Notes: generated by a model from the letters alone, not told the origin. Positions 25,457-33,754 are shown, numbered from the stretch's first letter. The stretch: DNA of 40,909 nucleotides from a bacterium (GCA_024231955.1 JAAEPZ010000672.1:1-40909), one strand, 5' to 3'. A program made the numbers and translations.

Positions 25457-26318
25457 GGGGAGCCCCCTTCCTGCCGAGGAAGAACATAATGTCATCCAGT
25501 GTCACCGCATCACTGACGATGCCGGAGCCGAGAAGTCGCCTGACCTCCTGGATGTTGTCCGTGATCGCTTCGCAGCCGAAGCGCCCCTCCCTAAAGCCCT
25601 TGAAGTATTTGGCGGCCTCCCCTCTCATCTGCTCGTGGTCCCCCTTCACGACCCCCCAGTTCTCCAGGATGGAATCCTTCTCCTGCGAGAATACGACACG
25701 ACCATTGCGCACGAAGGTGATGAAGTCGGCTATCCGCTCCAGGTCGGATGTGATATGGGTGGAGAAGAGAATCGACTTGCGCTCATCCTGCAGCAGCCCC
25801 GCCAGCAGACCGAGCAGCTCCCGTCGAAATACCGGATCGAGTCCGGCGGTCGGTTCATCCATGATGATGAGATCCGCATCGTGCGACAGCGCCAGGCTGA
25901 GTGCGAATTTCATCTTCATCCCTTGCGACAAAGTCTTGAACCTCTTCTTCAGCGGCAGGTCGAATTCTCCAGCCAGGCGATTGAAGAGAGCATCGTCCCA
26001 GCGCGCGTAGAACGGCGCTATGGATCTCTTGATGTTTCCGAGCGAGCAGTCCCCATGAAAACAGGGGGCATCGTAGACGAAACCGATTCGGGCTTTGATT
26101 GCGGCCTCTTCGGCGACATTGTCCAGACCGAAGATATCGATCGCACCGGCATCCTTGCGTACCAGATTCATCATCGCCTTGATGATCGTCGTCTTGCCCG
26201 CACCGTTGGGTCCGATCAGTCCCATGACATAACCGCGCGGCAACTCGAAATTGACATCCTCCAGGGCGAACCCCTTGTAGCTTTTGCACAGGCCCCTGAT
26301 TGCGAAAGCGGTCTCCAT
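25449..26318 (-). CDS. ABC transporter ATPase, YtrB-like (first pair)
   Basis: The 289-residue ATPase has Walker A GPNGAGKTT at 36-44, a TLSQGMKMK signature, and Walker B LIIMDEPTAGLDP. Its ATG shares one base with the TAA stop of the gntR gene (TAATG), so translation is coupled. It resembles the second ATPase over its whole length, indicating duplication of an ATPase/permease unit inside one operon. Such YtrA-controlled systems commonly pair ATPases with membrane proteins of the ABC-2 superfamily. Cargo cannot be told. Confidence 0.93.
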   Translation of the reverse strand: METAFAIRGLCKSYKGFALEDVNFELPRGYVMGLIGPNGAGKTTIIKAMMNLVRKDAGAIDIFGLDNVAEEAAIKARIGFVYDAPCFHGDCSLGNIKRSIAPFYARWDDALFNRLAGEFDLPLKKRFKTLSQGMKMKFALSLALSHDADLIIMDEPTAGLDPVFRRELLGLLAGLLQDERKSILFSTHITSDLERIADFITFVRNGRVVFSQEKDSILENWGVVKGDHEQMRGEAAKYFKGFREGRFGCEAITDNIQEVRRLLGSGIVSDAVTLDDIMFFLGRKGAPRA

Positions 26319-26695
26319 TACTCATCCTCCTGGAAAAGCAGAGCGAGCATCTCCCGGAGTCTTGTCTCCTCTATGCCCAGAATCTTCGCCTCCGCCACGG
26401 CCTCCGCCAGTTTCTCCTCAACTATGCGCATCTTCTTCTCCCTCAAGAACTCCTTGTTCTGGGCGGCGACGAACGTCCCCTTGCCGCTGACGGTGTCGAT
26501 GAATCCTTCACCCTCAAGCACTTCGTAAGCTCTCTTGGTTGTGATCACCGATATCTGCAGCTCCTTGGCCAGCTTGCGGATGGAGGGGAGAATTTCACCC
26601 TCATCGAGATTCCCGCCGATGATCTGGTTTTTGATCTCACCCACAATCTGCATGTAGATGGGATCCGGCGATGCGTTCGAAATGATAATCCTCAT
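26318..26695 (-). CDS. YtrA-subfamily GntR transcriptional regulator
   Basis: The 125-residue protein has the GntR winged helix at residues 8-78 (DPIYMQIVGEIKNQI, LPSIRKLAKELQIS, GFIDTVSGKGTFV) and a short helical tail of about 45 residues. That short tail is the mark of the YtrA subfamily, which has no ligand-binding effector domain and normally represses an adjacent ABC transporter operon. It is the first gene of the ABC cluster, with direct stop/start overlap. Two candidate target sites are nearby: the inverted repeats at 26733-26758 just upstream, and GTGTAT-N9-ATACAC at 29051-29071 before the S41 gene. Confidence 0.92.
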   Translation of the reverse strand: MRIIISNASPDPIYMQIVGEIKNQIIGGNLDEGEILPSIRKLAKELQISVITTKRAYEVLEGEGFIDTVSGKGTFVAAQNKEFLREKKMRIVEEKLAEAVAEAKILGIEETRLREMLALLFQEDE

Positions 26696-26732
26696 TGTCT
26701 CCCCCTGTTTCCCTGACCCTCGTTTGCCGGCT

Positions 26733-26758
26733 CCGGGATCCTGTCGTCAGGATCCCGG
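26733..26758. promoter_or_regulatory. Perfect 11-base inverted repeat upstream of the gntR gene
   Basis: The arms CCGGGATCCTG and CAGGATCCCGG flank a four-base loop, 38 bases before the gntR ATG. There is no T-run on the minus side, so it is a poor intrinsic terminator. It could be an operator, an attenuating hairpin, or an mRNA-stabilising structure between the LolA-like gene and the ABC operon. Confidence 0.45.
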
Positions 26759-26772
26759 TCACCGAGCGGGAT

Positions 26773-26788
26773 AACCGCGCGCGCGGTT
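26773..26788. repeat. 16-base perfect palindrome after the LolA-like gene
   Basis: The sequence AACCGCGCGCGCGGTT reads the same on both strands. It lies 11 bases downstream of the stop at 26799, next to the 11-base hairpin, and has no T-run. Its role is unknown; a processing or regulatory structure is possible. Confidence 0.4.
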
Positions 26789-26798
26789 CTCAGCCGCG

Positions 26799-27584
26799 CT
26801 AGTCACCCAGCAGGGCCTGGATATCGGCCGGAAGATCGAAGATTCCCTCGGGTATCTCGGTGTTGTATTCGAGACTCTCAATGGTCATGGTCATCTCCTG
26901 CGTGCCCATGAAGATCGACCGGGTGACGAACGGGGTCAGAGTTCCAGCCAATTCGCGATAGTCGCTGAGATAGGTCACGACGGAGATCTCGCCCATGGCG
27001 GATTTCCTGACCGCCTCCGTCTTCAGCAACAGATGCGATTCGACATCATAGAAGTTGGTTTTGGGTTCACCCAGTTTCGGAGTGAGGACCACCTTGTAAC
27101 AGCTCTTGCCGTCGATCTCCTCGATACTCATCGTCTCGGCCCCGACGTTGTGCTCTTTCCAGAACAGCGGCGCATTGAAGGTGGCGTCGAGCAGGGCGAT
27201 CTCCAGCTCCTCACCCTCCTTGATGCTGCCCCCCTGCATCACCGACAGATCCCAGGCGAGTTCGCCGTTGCAGCCGGATTCCATTTTGCCCGTCATCGCC
27301 GATTCCATCAGGAAATAGGCCAGATTGGGTTCGGCGCTGTAGGATGTTAACGGCAAGGTCATGCCGGACATCACCATGCTCCCCTTGGTTATGCTGTTAT
27401 GCTGTTTGGCCAGCGCCTTGCGGCCACCGATCGCCTTGAGATAATCCTCAATCACCTTCTCACCCGAGGGCAGCGAATCGGCCCAGGCCTGCGCCGCGAC
27501 CAGCAGTATCAGCAGCAGCGGTATGATCCGCCAGATGCGTGCGATCCGTTTTGATTCGGTATTCTTGATGGTCATGCAGTTCAT
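26799..27584 (-). CDS. Exported LolA-like (outer-membrane lipoprotein-sorting) domain protein
   Basis: This 261-residue protein has a signal peptide whose hydrophobic core is at about 20-34 (ending AQAWA). The mature part begins with an EKVIEDYLKAIGGRKAL segment followed by paired beta strands, the layout of LolA/LolB-fold proteins in which a half-barrel holds lipid or a lipoprotein. The strand motif YKVVLTPKLGEPKTNFYDVES, seen in shorter form here, is typical of the group. ATG 27584 follows GGAG. It lies 54 bases after the S41 protease gene and before the gntR/ABC operon. The inferred job is binding a lipid or envelope component. The assignment is by fold pattern, not by catalytic residues. 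Confidence 0.6.
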   Translation of the reverse strand: MNCMTIKNTESKRIARIWRIIPLLLILLVAAQAWADSLPSGEKVIEDYLKAIGGRKALAKQHNSITKGSMVMSGMTLPLTSYSAEPNLAYFLMESAMTGKMESGCNGELAWDLSVMQGGSIKEGEELEIALLDATFNAPLFWKEHNVGAETMSIEEIDGKSCYKVVLTPKLGEPKTNFYDVESHLLLKTEAVRKSAMGEISVVTYLSDYRELAGTLTPFVTRSIFMGTQEMTMTIESLEYNTEIPEGIFDLPADIQALLGD

Positions 27585-27638
27585 GGTCTCTCCTCATTCG
27601 TTTCAGATTCAGTGAGCAATTCGATAGAAGTTCAGTGT

Positions 27639-28994
27639 TTACCTATTCAGCCAGATCAGGGCTGCGTCAAGTATGGGATCCCCTCCGGCCAGCAGCGCCT
27701 GCCTGGTCGGGATTACGATTTCGTCGGGCGTGATGCCATCGCCTTCGAGCTCACTCCCCGCAGCCGAGGTGTAGTTGGCGATCGCGAATTCGAAGCCGTC
27801 ACCATTGGGCAGACGGTCCATGTTGGCCAGCAGCGCGGCCCCCGCAGAGCGCTGACCGAAAACCCGAGCCACTCCAAGATCCTGCAAGCCACCGGCCAGG
27901 AATTCCGATGTTGAAGCCGACAGGCCATCGATCAGTACGGCCACTTTGCCCTTGAAGACACCGGGCCTGGGATTGACGATGAACTTGAGGTCCGATGTGC
28001 GATAGCTCATCGTGCCCAGGTACTGCCCCTTCTCGCTGATGAACCAGCCGGCCATCCCGGGCGCCATGCCCGCAATGCCGCCGGTGTTGCCCCGCAGGTC
28101 TATGATGACACCCCGGCAATCGTTGAAACCGGCCATCGACTTCCGGAAATTACCGGTCAGGCGGGCAGGATCCATGAAGACATTGAACGCAATGTAACCC
28201 ATGTCGCCGGGCAGACGTTCGGACTCGTACCACACCCACTCGGGCGGGAGATTGGAGAACGTGAACTGCTCGCCACGCGGCTGCGTCAGGATGATGTCCA
28301 GATCCACCTTATGCCCGTCACCATCGAGCATCGTAACGGGGAAGGTGTCTCCACATGTCCCCCGCAGACGCGGCATGATCGCCAGGGACAGTTTGCTCTC
28401 AAGTGTCAACATGTCCCTGTATTCCCTCGCGAGGTCGGCAATGAGGGTGTCGATCTTCTCCTCGCCGATCGCCAGGAGCTCCCACCCCGGCCTGATGCCC
28501 AGGGCCGCGGCCGGCGAGTCGTCCTCCACCGCAATAACCAGCGCGTGCATATCGATCACGCGGACAGACAGACCGGTGTTGCCATCCATGGGCCCGTCAC
28601 CCTCCCTGCTGTCGTATAATCCCGCTGGGATTATGTAGAAATGCGACTTGCCGAGAAGTTCGATCATCTCACCCATAATCTGACGGGAGTCGACCATGGT
28701 CAGCGCCTCTTTGATCCGGGGCAGGTAATCGTCATGAACCCTCTGCCAGTCCATCCCACCCAGTTCGGCGTCCCAGTGCTTATCGCGTATCGTCCGCCAG
28801 ACCTGCTCAAACGACTCCACATTGAGAGCCCGTTCGCTCTCATCCAGCTGACGGGTTTCCGCCGAGTGATTGAAGCTGGTGCAGGCGAACTGGGTCACGG
28901 CCACGGCCAGCATCATCAGGAGAGGCACCACATTCCTCATCAGGGGGTGTCGTTGAGCCTGACCGAGTCGTTTTATGAAGTTTGAGATTTTCAT
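27639..28994 (-). CDS. S41-family PDZ protease, possibly lipid-anchored, without the canonical catalytic lysine
   Basis: The 451-residue protein has an N-terminal hydrophobic segment at 20-38, ending in QFACTS. The cysteine makes a lipoprotein possible, but the -3 residue is not canonical. A PDZ-like domain follows at about 139-195 (LSVRVID, DDSPAAALGIRPGWELLAI). The S41 core has VIIDLRGNTGG (about 296-306) and the serine box DGLSASTSEFLAGGL (S359-S363). Where CtpA-type enzymes have a lysine in a GKG motif, this protein reads FGQRSAGAAL, so the Ser-Lys dyad is not obvious; a tricorn/IRBP-like mechanism or loss of activity is possible. ATG 28994 has GAGGAG upstream. It probably leads an operon with the LolA-like, gntR and ABC genes. 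Confidence 0.85.
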   Translation of the reverse strand: MKISNFIKRLGQAQRHPLMRNVVPLLMMLAVAVTQFACTSFNHSAETRQLDESERALNVESFEQVWRTIRDKHWDAELGGMDWQRVHDDYLPRIKEALTMVDSRQIMGEMIELLGKSHFYIIPAGLYDSREGDGPMDGNTGLSVRVIDMHALVIAVEDDSPAAALGIRPGWELLAIGEEKIDTLIADLAREYRDMLTLESKLSLAIMPRLRGTCGDTFPVTMLDGDGHKVDLDIILTQPRGEQFTFSNLPPEWVWYESERLPGDMGYIAFNVFMDPARLTGNFRKSMAGFNDCRGVIIDLRGNTGGIAGMAPGMAGWFISEKGQYLGTMSYRTSDLKFIVNPRPGVFKGKVAVLIDGLSASTSEFLAGGLQDLGVARVFGQRSAGAALLANMDRLPNGDGFEFAIANYTSAAGSELEGDGITPDEIVIPTRQALLAGGDPILDAALIWLNR

Positions 28995-29371
28995 CGGCTC
29001 CTCTTTCGGTAAGTGCCAGAAGTGTCATACTCGTACATATCGTACCTTCTGTGTATGCAGTATATATACACCTGTCGGTATTTGACAAGACCAAATTGAG
29101 AGTTTTCTCACTATTTCTCGATTCACCGACGAGGTAATCGCTCTATCCCTATGTTTATGCAACTGTTAGGAGATCCGCAACACATGTCGCCAAACGGCTC
29201 ACCCTGTCCGTTTCAACCCGGAATGATCTGTCGAATGCAGCAGATCAAGCAGGTTCACCTATCTGCACCGTGCTTGCGACACTGCGCAGGTTGTGCGACA
29301 CTCTCATTGAAAGCGCGGCTCTGATCCACCTTTGCAGCACCATTCCCCGCCCATTATCCCCGGGAGTATCC
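28995..29371. other. Divergent intergenic region between the S41 and Ntn-hydrolase genes
   Basis: This 377-base region contains the S41 promoter and its inverted repeat at 29051-29088. The part from 29100 to 29371 holds no recognisable gene, terminator or clear plus-strand promoter; an ATG-less frame from 29270 precedes the Ntn-hydrolase signal peptide but lacks a ribosome binding site. Confidence 0.45.
29051..29088 (-). promoter_or_regulatory. S41-operon promoter overlapped by GTGTAT-N9-ATACAC operator candidate
   Basis: On the minus strand TTGTCA (29083-29088) and TATATA (29061-29066) are spaced by 16 bases, a good vegetative promoter about 65 bases before the ATG at 28994. A perfect 6-base inverted repeat, GTGTAT (29051-29056) and ATACAC (29066-29071), covers the -10. 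From memory, YtrA-type GntR repressors bind GTGTA/TACAC-type repeats, and a YtrA-type regulator is encoded in the same run of genes. Confidence 0.6.
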
Positions 29372-31783
29372 ATGCGGAGACACTTGGCATCTGTGCCCAT
29401 CGGGTTGCTGCTTCTTCTACTCCCGGTGAATCCCCCCCCCACCGCCTGCACCATCGCCATTATCAGCGGAGAGGCGACTTGTGATGGACGCCCCCTGCTC
29501 TGGAAGAATCGCGACATCAACTACAACCGGCAGGAGGTGCGCTACTTCGACGATGGCAATCATGGCGGCTACCTGGCCCTGGTGACCCCCAACGCCAGCC
29601 CGACCACCACCAGCTACATGGGGCTCAACGAAACTGGTTTCGCCATCATGAACGCCTTCTCGCGCGATCTCTCCACAGGATCGCCAACCGGGCACGGCAC
29701 CTTCATGAAGCTGGCGCTGCGGGAGTGCGGCTCCGTCGCTGACTTCGAGGCTCTGCTGATAGCGACCTCCGCCCGACGCGGGCACATCTGGTCCAATTTC
29801 GGTGTAATTGACGGTCAGGGGGGCGCATCGCTATTCGAGGTCAACGATACCGACTATCGCCGTTACGATGCTATTGACGCCGGTGGCTTCATCGTCCGCG
29901 CCAACAACTCCCTCTGGGGCGGCGGCGACCTGGGGTCCCGCTATCACCGTGCCGCAGCACTGATTGATGCCGCCGTTTCCGTCGACCTGCTGGACGTGGA
30001 ATTCATGCTCCGGAGCGTGGCCAGAGATCTGGGCGAGACACCCTCCATGCCCTGTGGGCAATGGCCTGCCCTCGAACCCGCACTCAATCGTCACAACACC
30101 CGCTCCTCCGTTGTCGTACACGGCGTACGAATCGGTGAGGATCCCCGCTTGGCCACCTACTGGTGCACGCTGGGCGAACCGAGTTGCGGCGTCAGCGTCC
30201 CACTCTGGCCCTGCGCGGGGAGCCCCCCGCTCGAGCTCTTCTCTCCCGGGCTGCAGGCCCCTCTCAATCTGGCGATCCTGGAGCAGGAGCTGTACTGCTA
30301 CGATACGCTCAACTTCGACACGACCATCAACACTAATGCCCTGGTCGGCAACGATGGGCTGGGGGGCATCCAGCGTTACAGTCTGCAGATTGAGCAGGAG
30401 GCTCTTGACGCGACTGCGGCGCGTCTCGACAATTGGCGCATGAGCTTCCCCGCCATTGGGCGGATTGCCGCCTATCAGGCGGCGCGTGCGGAGCGCTCTC
30501 TGCTCATGTTCACGGCAATGGATACGCCTGATGAGACACCGCTACCACCTGCCGACAACCCGGTGGCCACACCAGCTCCCGCTGCCGTGCAGCTTGCCTG
30601 GGTTGACCCGCCCATCGTCTGCGAGAGTGTGGAGATCTGGCGCGCATTGTGGGCTGATGCGGACGGGCACTCGCTCTACCCCACTTACGGCAATCACCCG
30701 GCGGGGAACATCCCCGAGCGGCCGGCTGACCGGACGGCCGCGGCACTCAGTGAAATGTGGCAATACATCGGTGAAGCCGCCGGTGGGGTCGAGCAGTTCA
30801 GTGATCCGATCGGAGAGCGGGGCGTCTACCACTACGAACTCTTCCCCCGTCTGGCGAATCTCACCTACGGCCCGCCGGCAGTGGCGGAGGCGCGCTCCAT
30901 CAACTATCTCCTCGGTGATGTCGGCGAGATATGGGATGGCCTTGTTGCCGTCGACGACCTGACGGCTCTATCTGCAGCCTGGGGTCTGCCCGTCACCTCC
31001 GCCGCCTTCAACCATGACTGCGACATCGCCCCGACCCATGACCGATCCCCGACCGGCGTACCGGAACCGGATAGCAGGATCGACTTCGAAGATCTGATGA
31101 TCTGCGCCCTCAACTTCGATCATGGATCTGCAATTCCGCCGCTGAACATGTTGGCGGATGAGATTGCGCTGGTCTGGGAACCGGTCGACGATGAAACACA
31201 GGCGCTGCTTCTGCGTGCACCCTGCCCCGGATTGAAAGGCCTCCGTTTGCGAACGTCCCCCTCCTCCGGCTCCATTTCTATCAGTGAGGGAGCACTGCTT
31301 GCGGATCAATCCGCTCCGGTGTGCCTGCTAAGCGGTGATCAACAGAGCTTTGACGCCGGATGTGTAATCCTGGGACCCGCCACCTGGATAGCCGGCGAGG
31401 GGGAGCTGCTGCGGATTGCGGGGGATGTTCAATCCGCCGCCATTCAGATCACCGCCCGCAATCTCGTCAACGAGACGTTGCTCCTGGCTCCCATCCCCCC
31501 CTGTGATCGGCTCAGGCTGGACGCCAATTTCCCCAACCCCTTCAACCCCGTCACCCGGATTAATTACTTCCTGGCCAGCCGGGGCTCCGTGCTACTTGAG
31601 GTCTTCGCCCCCTCCGGACGACATGTGGCCACCCTCGCGGAGGGTGTCAAGACGGCGGGTCGGCACGAAGTTAACTGGGACGGATGCGGCCCTGACGGCC
31701 GGCGGCTGGCGTCGGGCGTATACCTCTACAGGTTGACCACCGCCGGTGAAAGCCGCATGCGCAGGTTGTGTCTCCTAAAATAG
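29372..31783 (+). CDS. Secreted Ntn-hydrolase (C45/isopenicillin N-acyltransferase-like) with dockerin-like region and C-terminal sorting domain
   Basis: The 803-residue protein starts at ATG 29372, with GGGAG seven bases upstream. Cleavage of the signal peptide at about residue 25 would leave C26 at the new N-terminus (CTIAIISG), which is the nucleophile in cysteine Ntn-hydrolases. Nearby motifs fit: DGRPLLWKNRD (R47, D48), GLNETGFAIMN, and the RANNS asparagines (about 176-180). Residues about 511-585 contain two dockerin-like calcium segments (LGDVGEIWDG-x-VAVDDL and a D-rich second loop with RIDFEDLMI). About 590-705 is a cohesin-like beta region, then the tail with FPNPFNP and terminal LCLLK. 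It would hydrolyse or transfer an amide-linked acyl group outside the cell; the substrate is unknown. Alternative: C69 dipeptidase-like. Confidence 0.82.
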   Translation: MRRHLASVPIGLLLLLLPVNPPPTACTIAIISGEATCDGRPLLWKNRDINYNRQEVRYFDDGNHGGYLALVTPNASPTTTSYMGLNETGFAIMNAFSRDLSTGSPTGHGTFMKLALRECGSVADFEALLIATSARRGHIWSNFGVIDGQGGASLFEVNDTDYRRYDAIDAGGFIVRANNSLWGGGDLGSRYHRAAALIDAAVSVDLLDVEFMLRSVARDLGETPSMPCGQWPALEPALNRHNTRSSVVVHGVRIGEDPRLATYWCTLGEPSCGVSVPLWPCAGSPPLELFSPGLQAPLNLAILEQELYCYDTLNFDTTINTNALVGNDGLGGIQRYSLQIEQEALDATAARLDNWRMSFPAIGRIAAYQAARAERSLLMFTAMDTPDETPLPPADNPVATPAPAAVQLAWVDPPIVCESVEIWRALWADADGHSLYPTYGNHPAGNIPERPADRTAAALSEMWQYIGEAAGGVEQFSDPIGERGVYHYELFPRLANLTYGPPAVAEARSINYLLGDVGEIWDGLVAVDDLTALSAAWGLPVTSAAFNHDCDIAPTHDRSPTGVPEPDSRIDFEDLMICALNFDHGSAIPPLNMLADEIALVWEPVDDETQALLLRAPCPGLKGLRLRTSPSSGSISISEGALLADQSAPVCLLSGDQQSFDAGCVILGPATWIAGEGELLRIAGDVQSAAIQITARNLVNETLLLAPIPPCDRLRLDANFPNPFNPVTRINYFLASRGSVLLEVFAPSGRHVATLAEGVKTAGRHEVNWDGCGPDGRRLASGVYLYRLTTAGESRMRRLCLLK

Positions 31784-31841
31784 CTGCCGATTCTTTCTGC
31801 ATTGCAGAACGATCGTTATCACAATTCACGGTCGGATAAGG

Positions 31842-31847
31842 TATAAT
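31842..31847 (+). promoter_or_regulatory. -10 element for the VCBS protein gene
   Basis: TATAAT within GGTATAATTC, about 53 bases before ATG 31900. The same ten bases precede the SdiA-like gene on the other strand. A 6-base hairpin TTCTGC-ATT-GCAGAA at about 31794-31808 lies between the Ntn-hydrolase stop and this site. Confidence 0.45.
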
Positions 31848-31899
31848 TCCTGAGACTGCAGGTCCGGAGATACCCCAATCAGATTCAGGGAGACCGCTC

Positions 31900-33456
31900 A
31901 TGAATATCCGCCTCATACTTGTTCTGCTCATTTTGTCGCTGTTTTCGATGATGGCCTCCGTTGCGGCCGAGGAGATTCGTGAGATCTCCGACGATGGCCT
32001 TGAGTCGGCCACCCCCCGAACATTCAGCGGAGACGAGCAAAGCCGGAGTGACCGGGATGTGCTATTCAACACAAGCCCCGACTGGCAGAACAGTCTTCGC
32101 ATGCAGGTGGGCGGTCTGTATGTGGCGGATGTCGACAACGATGGTCGGCAGGATGTTGTCGTCGGTTGTTATCAGTCCGGCAGCTATCCCCCCTATACCG
32201 ATTGGCACAACCTCATCTACTTCAACACCGGTACCGAACTGGAGGCGGACCCCTCCTGGGTCTCCACCGACATGGTCTCCACCGGCGATGTCAAGGTGGC
32301 GCTGATCAACGATGACGAATACCCCGACGTTTTCGCAGCCAACGGCGGCTCCTCCATGTCCGCGTCGGTCATCTACTGGGGCGGCCCGGACGGTCCGTCG
32401 CAATCCCCCGGCTGGCACAGCACCGAACCTGGCGGTGCGTGGAACAACTACGCGCTACCCTGCGACTTCGACCATGACGGCGACATCGACATCATCACCG
32501 CCAATCAGGGCAATTCGCAGTACGATCCTTCCCGCCCCATCTACATCTTCAGCAACATCGACGGCGCCCTGGGCACTACCCCCACCTGGCAGTCGGCCGA
32601 GTCGTCACTCCAGGGTTATCTGGCCGTAGCCGATTTCGATCACAATGGCTGGGAGGATCTGGCCGTCTCCAAGTGGTCAGGATATGAGAGCGGGATCTAC
32701 AGCAACAACATGGGTGTCTTCGAAACGACGCCCATCTGGACGACGGGCGATACGGACTCTGACAAGGGTGTGGCCTGGGCCGATGTCGACGGCGACACCT
32801 GGCCCGATCTCGCCCTCGGTCATGATCCGACACAGCTCTGGACGAACGACCTGGGCTCTCTGTCTCTGGAGTGGGCCTCCTCGGCGACCTACTTCGGACA
32901 CAGCGACATCACCTTCTGCGATGTTGATCGAGACGGCGATCCGGATCTGGCCGAAACCCACTTCTCCGACGGCAAGGTCCACATCTACCTGAACGACGCC
33001 GGTGTGCTGCAGGCCAACCCCTCCTGGACCTACGACTCTCCCAGCGTCGGCACAGCCATCGCCTTCGGGGACATCAACGGCGACAACTGGCCCGATCTGG
33101 TCGTCGGCAATTCCGGCGAACCCTGCGTCAAAGTCTTCTATGCTCAGGTGACTACGGGACTCTCCGATTCGCCTGCGGCTTTCACCCCCGATTTCAGCAA
33201 CTACCCCAACCCCTTCAATCCGACCACCACCTTCGTCTGCACGATGCCCGCCGCTGGTGCAGCCACGCTTGAGATCTTCGATATCTCCGGTGCGTTGATA
33301 AGCACCGTCTTCAGGGGTCATCTTGCCGCAGGCGAGCAGACAATCTCCTGGGATGCGGCGGACAGTTACGGTGATCCCGCGGTATCCGGCATCTACCTGG
33401 CCCGCCTGACGACCCCCGGCGGCGCTGTCGGCAAGAAGATCATCCTCCTGAAGTAA
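31900..33456 (+). CDS. Secreted VCBS/FG-GAP repeat protein with C-terminal sorting domain
   Basis: The 518-residue protein has a signal peptide at 1-24 (ending VAAEE) and AGGGAG before ATG 31900. Residues about 65-430 hold six to seven FG-GAP/VCBS repeats, each with a calcium loop such as DVDNDGRQD, DFDHDGDID, DFDHNGWED, DVDGDTWPD, DVDRDGDPD or DINGDNWPD. They should fold as a seven-bladed integrin-alpha-like propeller. Residues about 435-518 are the sorting domain (YPNPFNP, terminal IILLK). There is no enzyme domain, so a binding or structural surface role is likely. The gene follows the Ntn-hydrolase after 116 bases with its own -10. Confidence 0.9.
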   Translation: MNIRLILVLLILSLFSMMASVAAEEIREISDDGLESATPRTFSGDEQSRSDRDVLFNTSPDWQNSLRMQVGGLYVADVDNDGRQDVVVGCYQSGSYPPYTDWHNLIYFNTGTELEADPSWVSTDMVSTGDVKVALINDDEYPDVFAANGGSSMSASVIYWGGPDGPSQSPGWHSTEPGGAWNNYALPCDFDHDGDIDIITANQGNSQYDPSRPIYIFSNIDGALGTTPTWQSAESSLQGYLAVADFDHNGWEDLAVSKWSGYESGIYSNNMGVFETTPIWTTGDTDSDKGVAWADVDGDTWPDLALGHDPTQLWTNDLGSLSLEWASSATYFGHSDITFCDVDRDGDPDLAETHFSDGKVHIYLNDAGVLQANPSWTYDSPSVGTAIAFGDINGDNWPDLVVGNSGEPCVKVFYAQVTTGLSDSPAAFTPDFSNYPNPFNPTTTFVCTMPAAGAATLEIFDISGALISTVFRGHLAAGEQTISWDAADSYGDPAVSGIYLARLTTPGGAVGKKIILLK

Positions 33457-33459
33457 GCC

Positions 33460-33488
33460 GCAGCTCGATCAGATGCATATCGAGCTGC
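33460..33488 (+). terminator. Stem-loop after the VCBS gene, weak terminator candidate
   Basis: A perfect 10-base stem with a 9-base loop begins four bases after the TAA at 33456. It lacks a following T-run (reads CTTGATCC), so it may rather protect the transcript end. Confidence 0.4.
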
Positions 33489-33754
33489 CTTGATCCTGCA
33501 GTATCAGATCTTGGTGCAGATGACATACAGGTCATGCGCTCCCCCTTTTCGGTTCCCTCAATTCGTTAGGGGGATTTATTTCCATGTTTTCCGGTCTGGA
33601 GCGGCAGACAATATCTTACCCAATATGACTCCCGTTCGGCATTGAGTACGAACGGCGTGACATGAATCGTCACAGGGTCACCTCCTCTCAATATCCTTTA
33701 AGACTGCCTGCATATGTGACGATTACGGAACAAGCTGAGAGACGGGGCGGATCC

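Noticed and set aside
25407..26528. 373-residue plus-strand frame across the ABC ATPase and gntR genes
   Set aside because: It is antisense to well-supported genes with Walker motifs and a winged helix.
1841..33456. Type IX secretion system genes
   Set aside because: Sorting-type C-terminal tags are present, but no PorU, PorV, Sov or other secretion component is encoded in the window.
33460..33488. Strong intrinsic terminator after the VCBS gene
   Set aside because: The stem is perfect, but no T-run follows, so it is listed only as a weak candidate.
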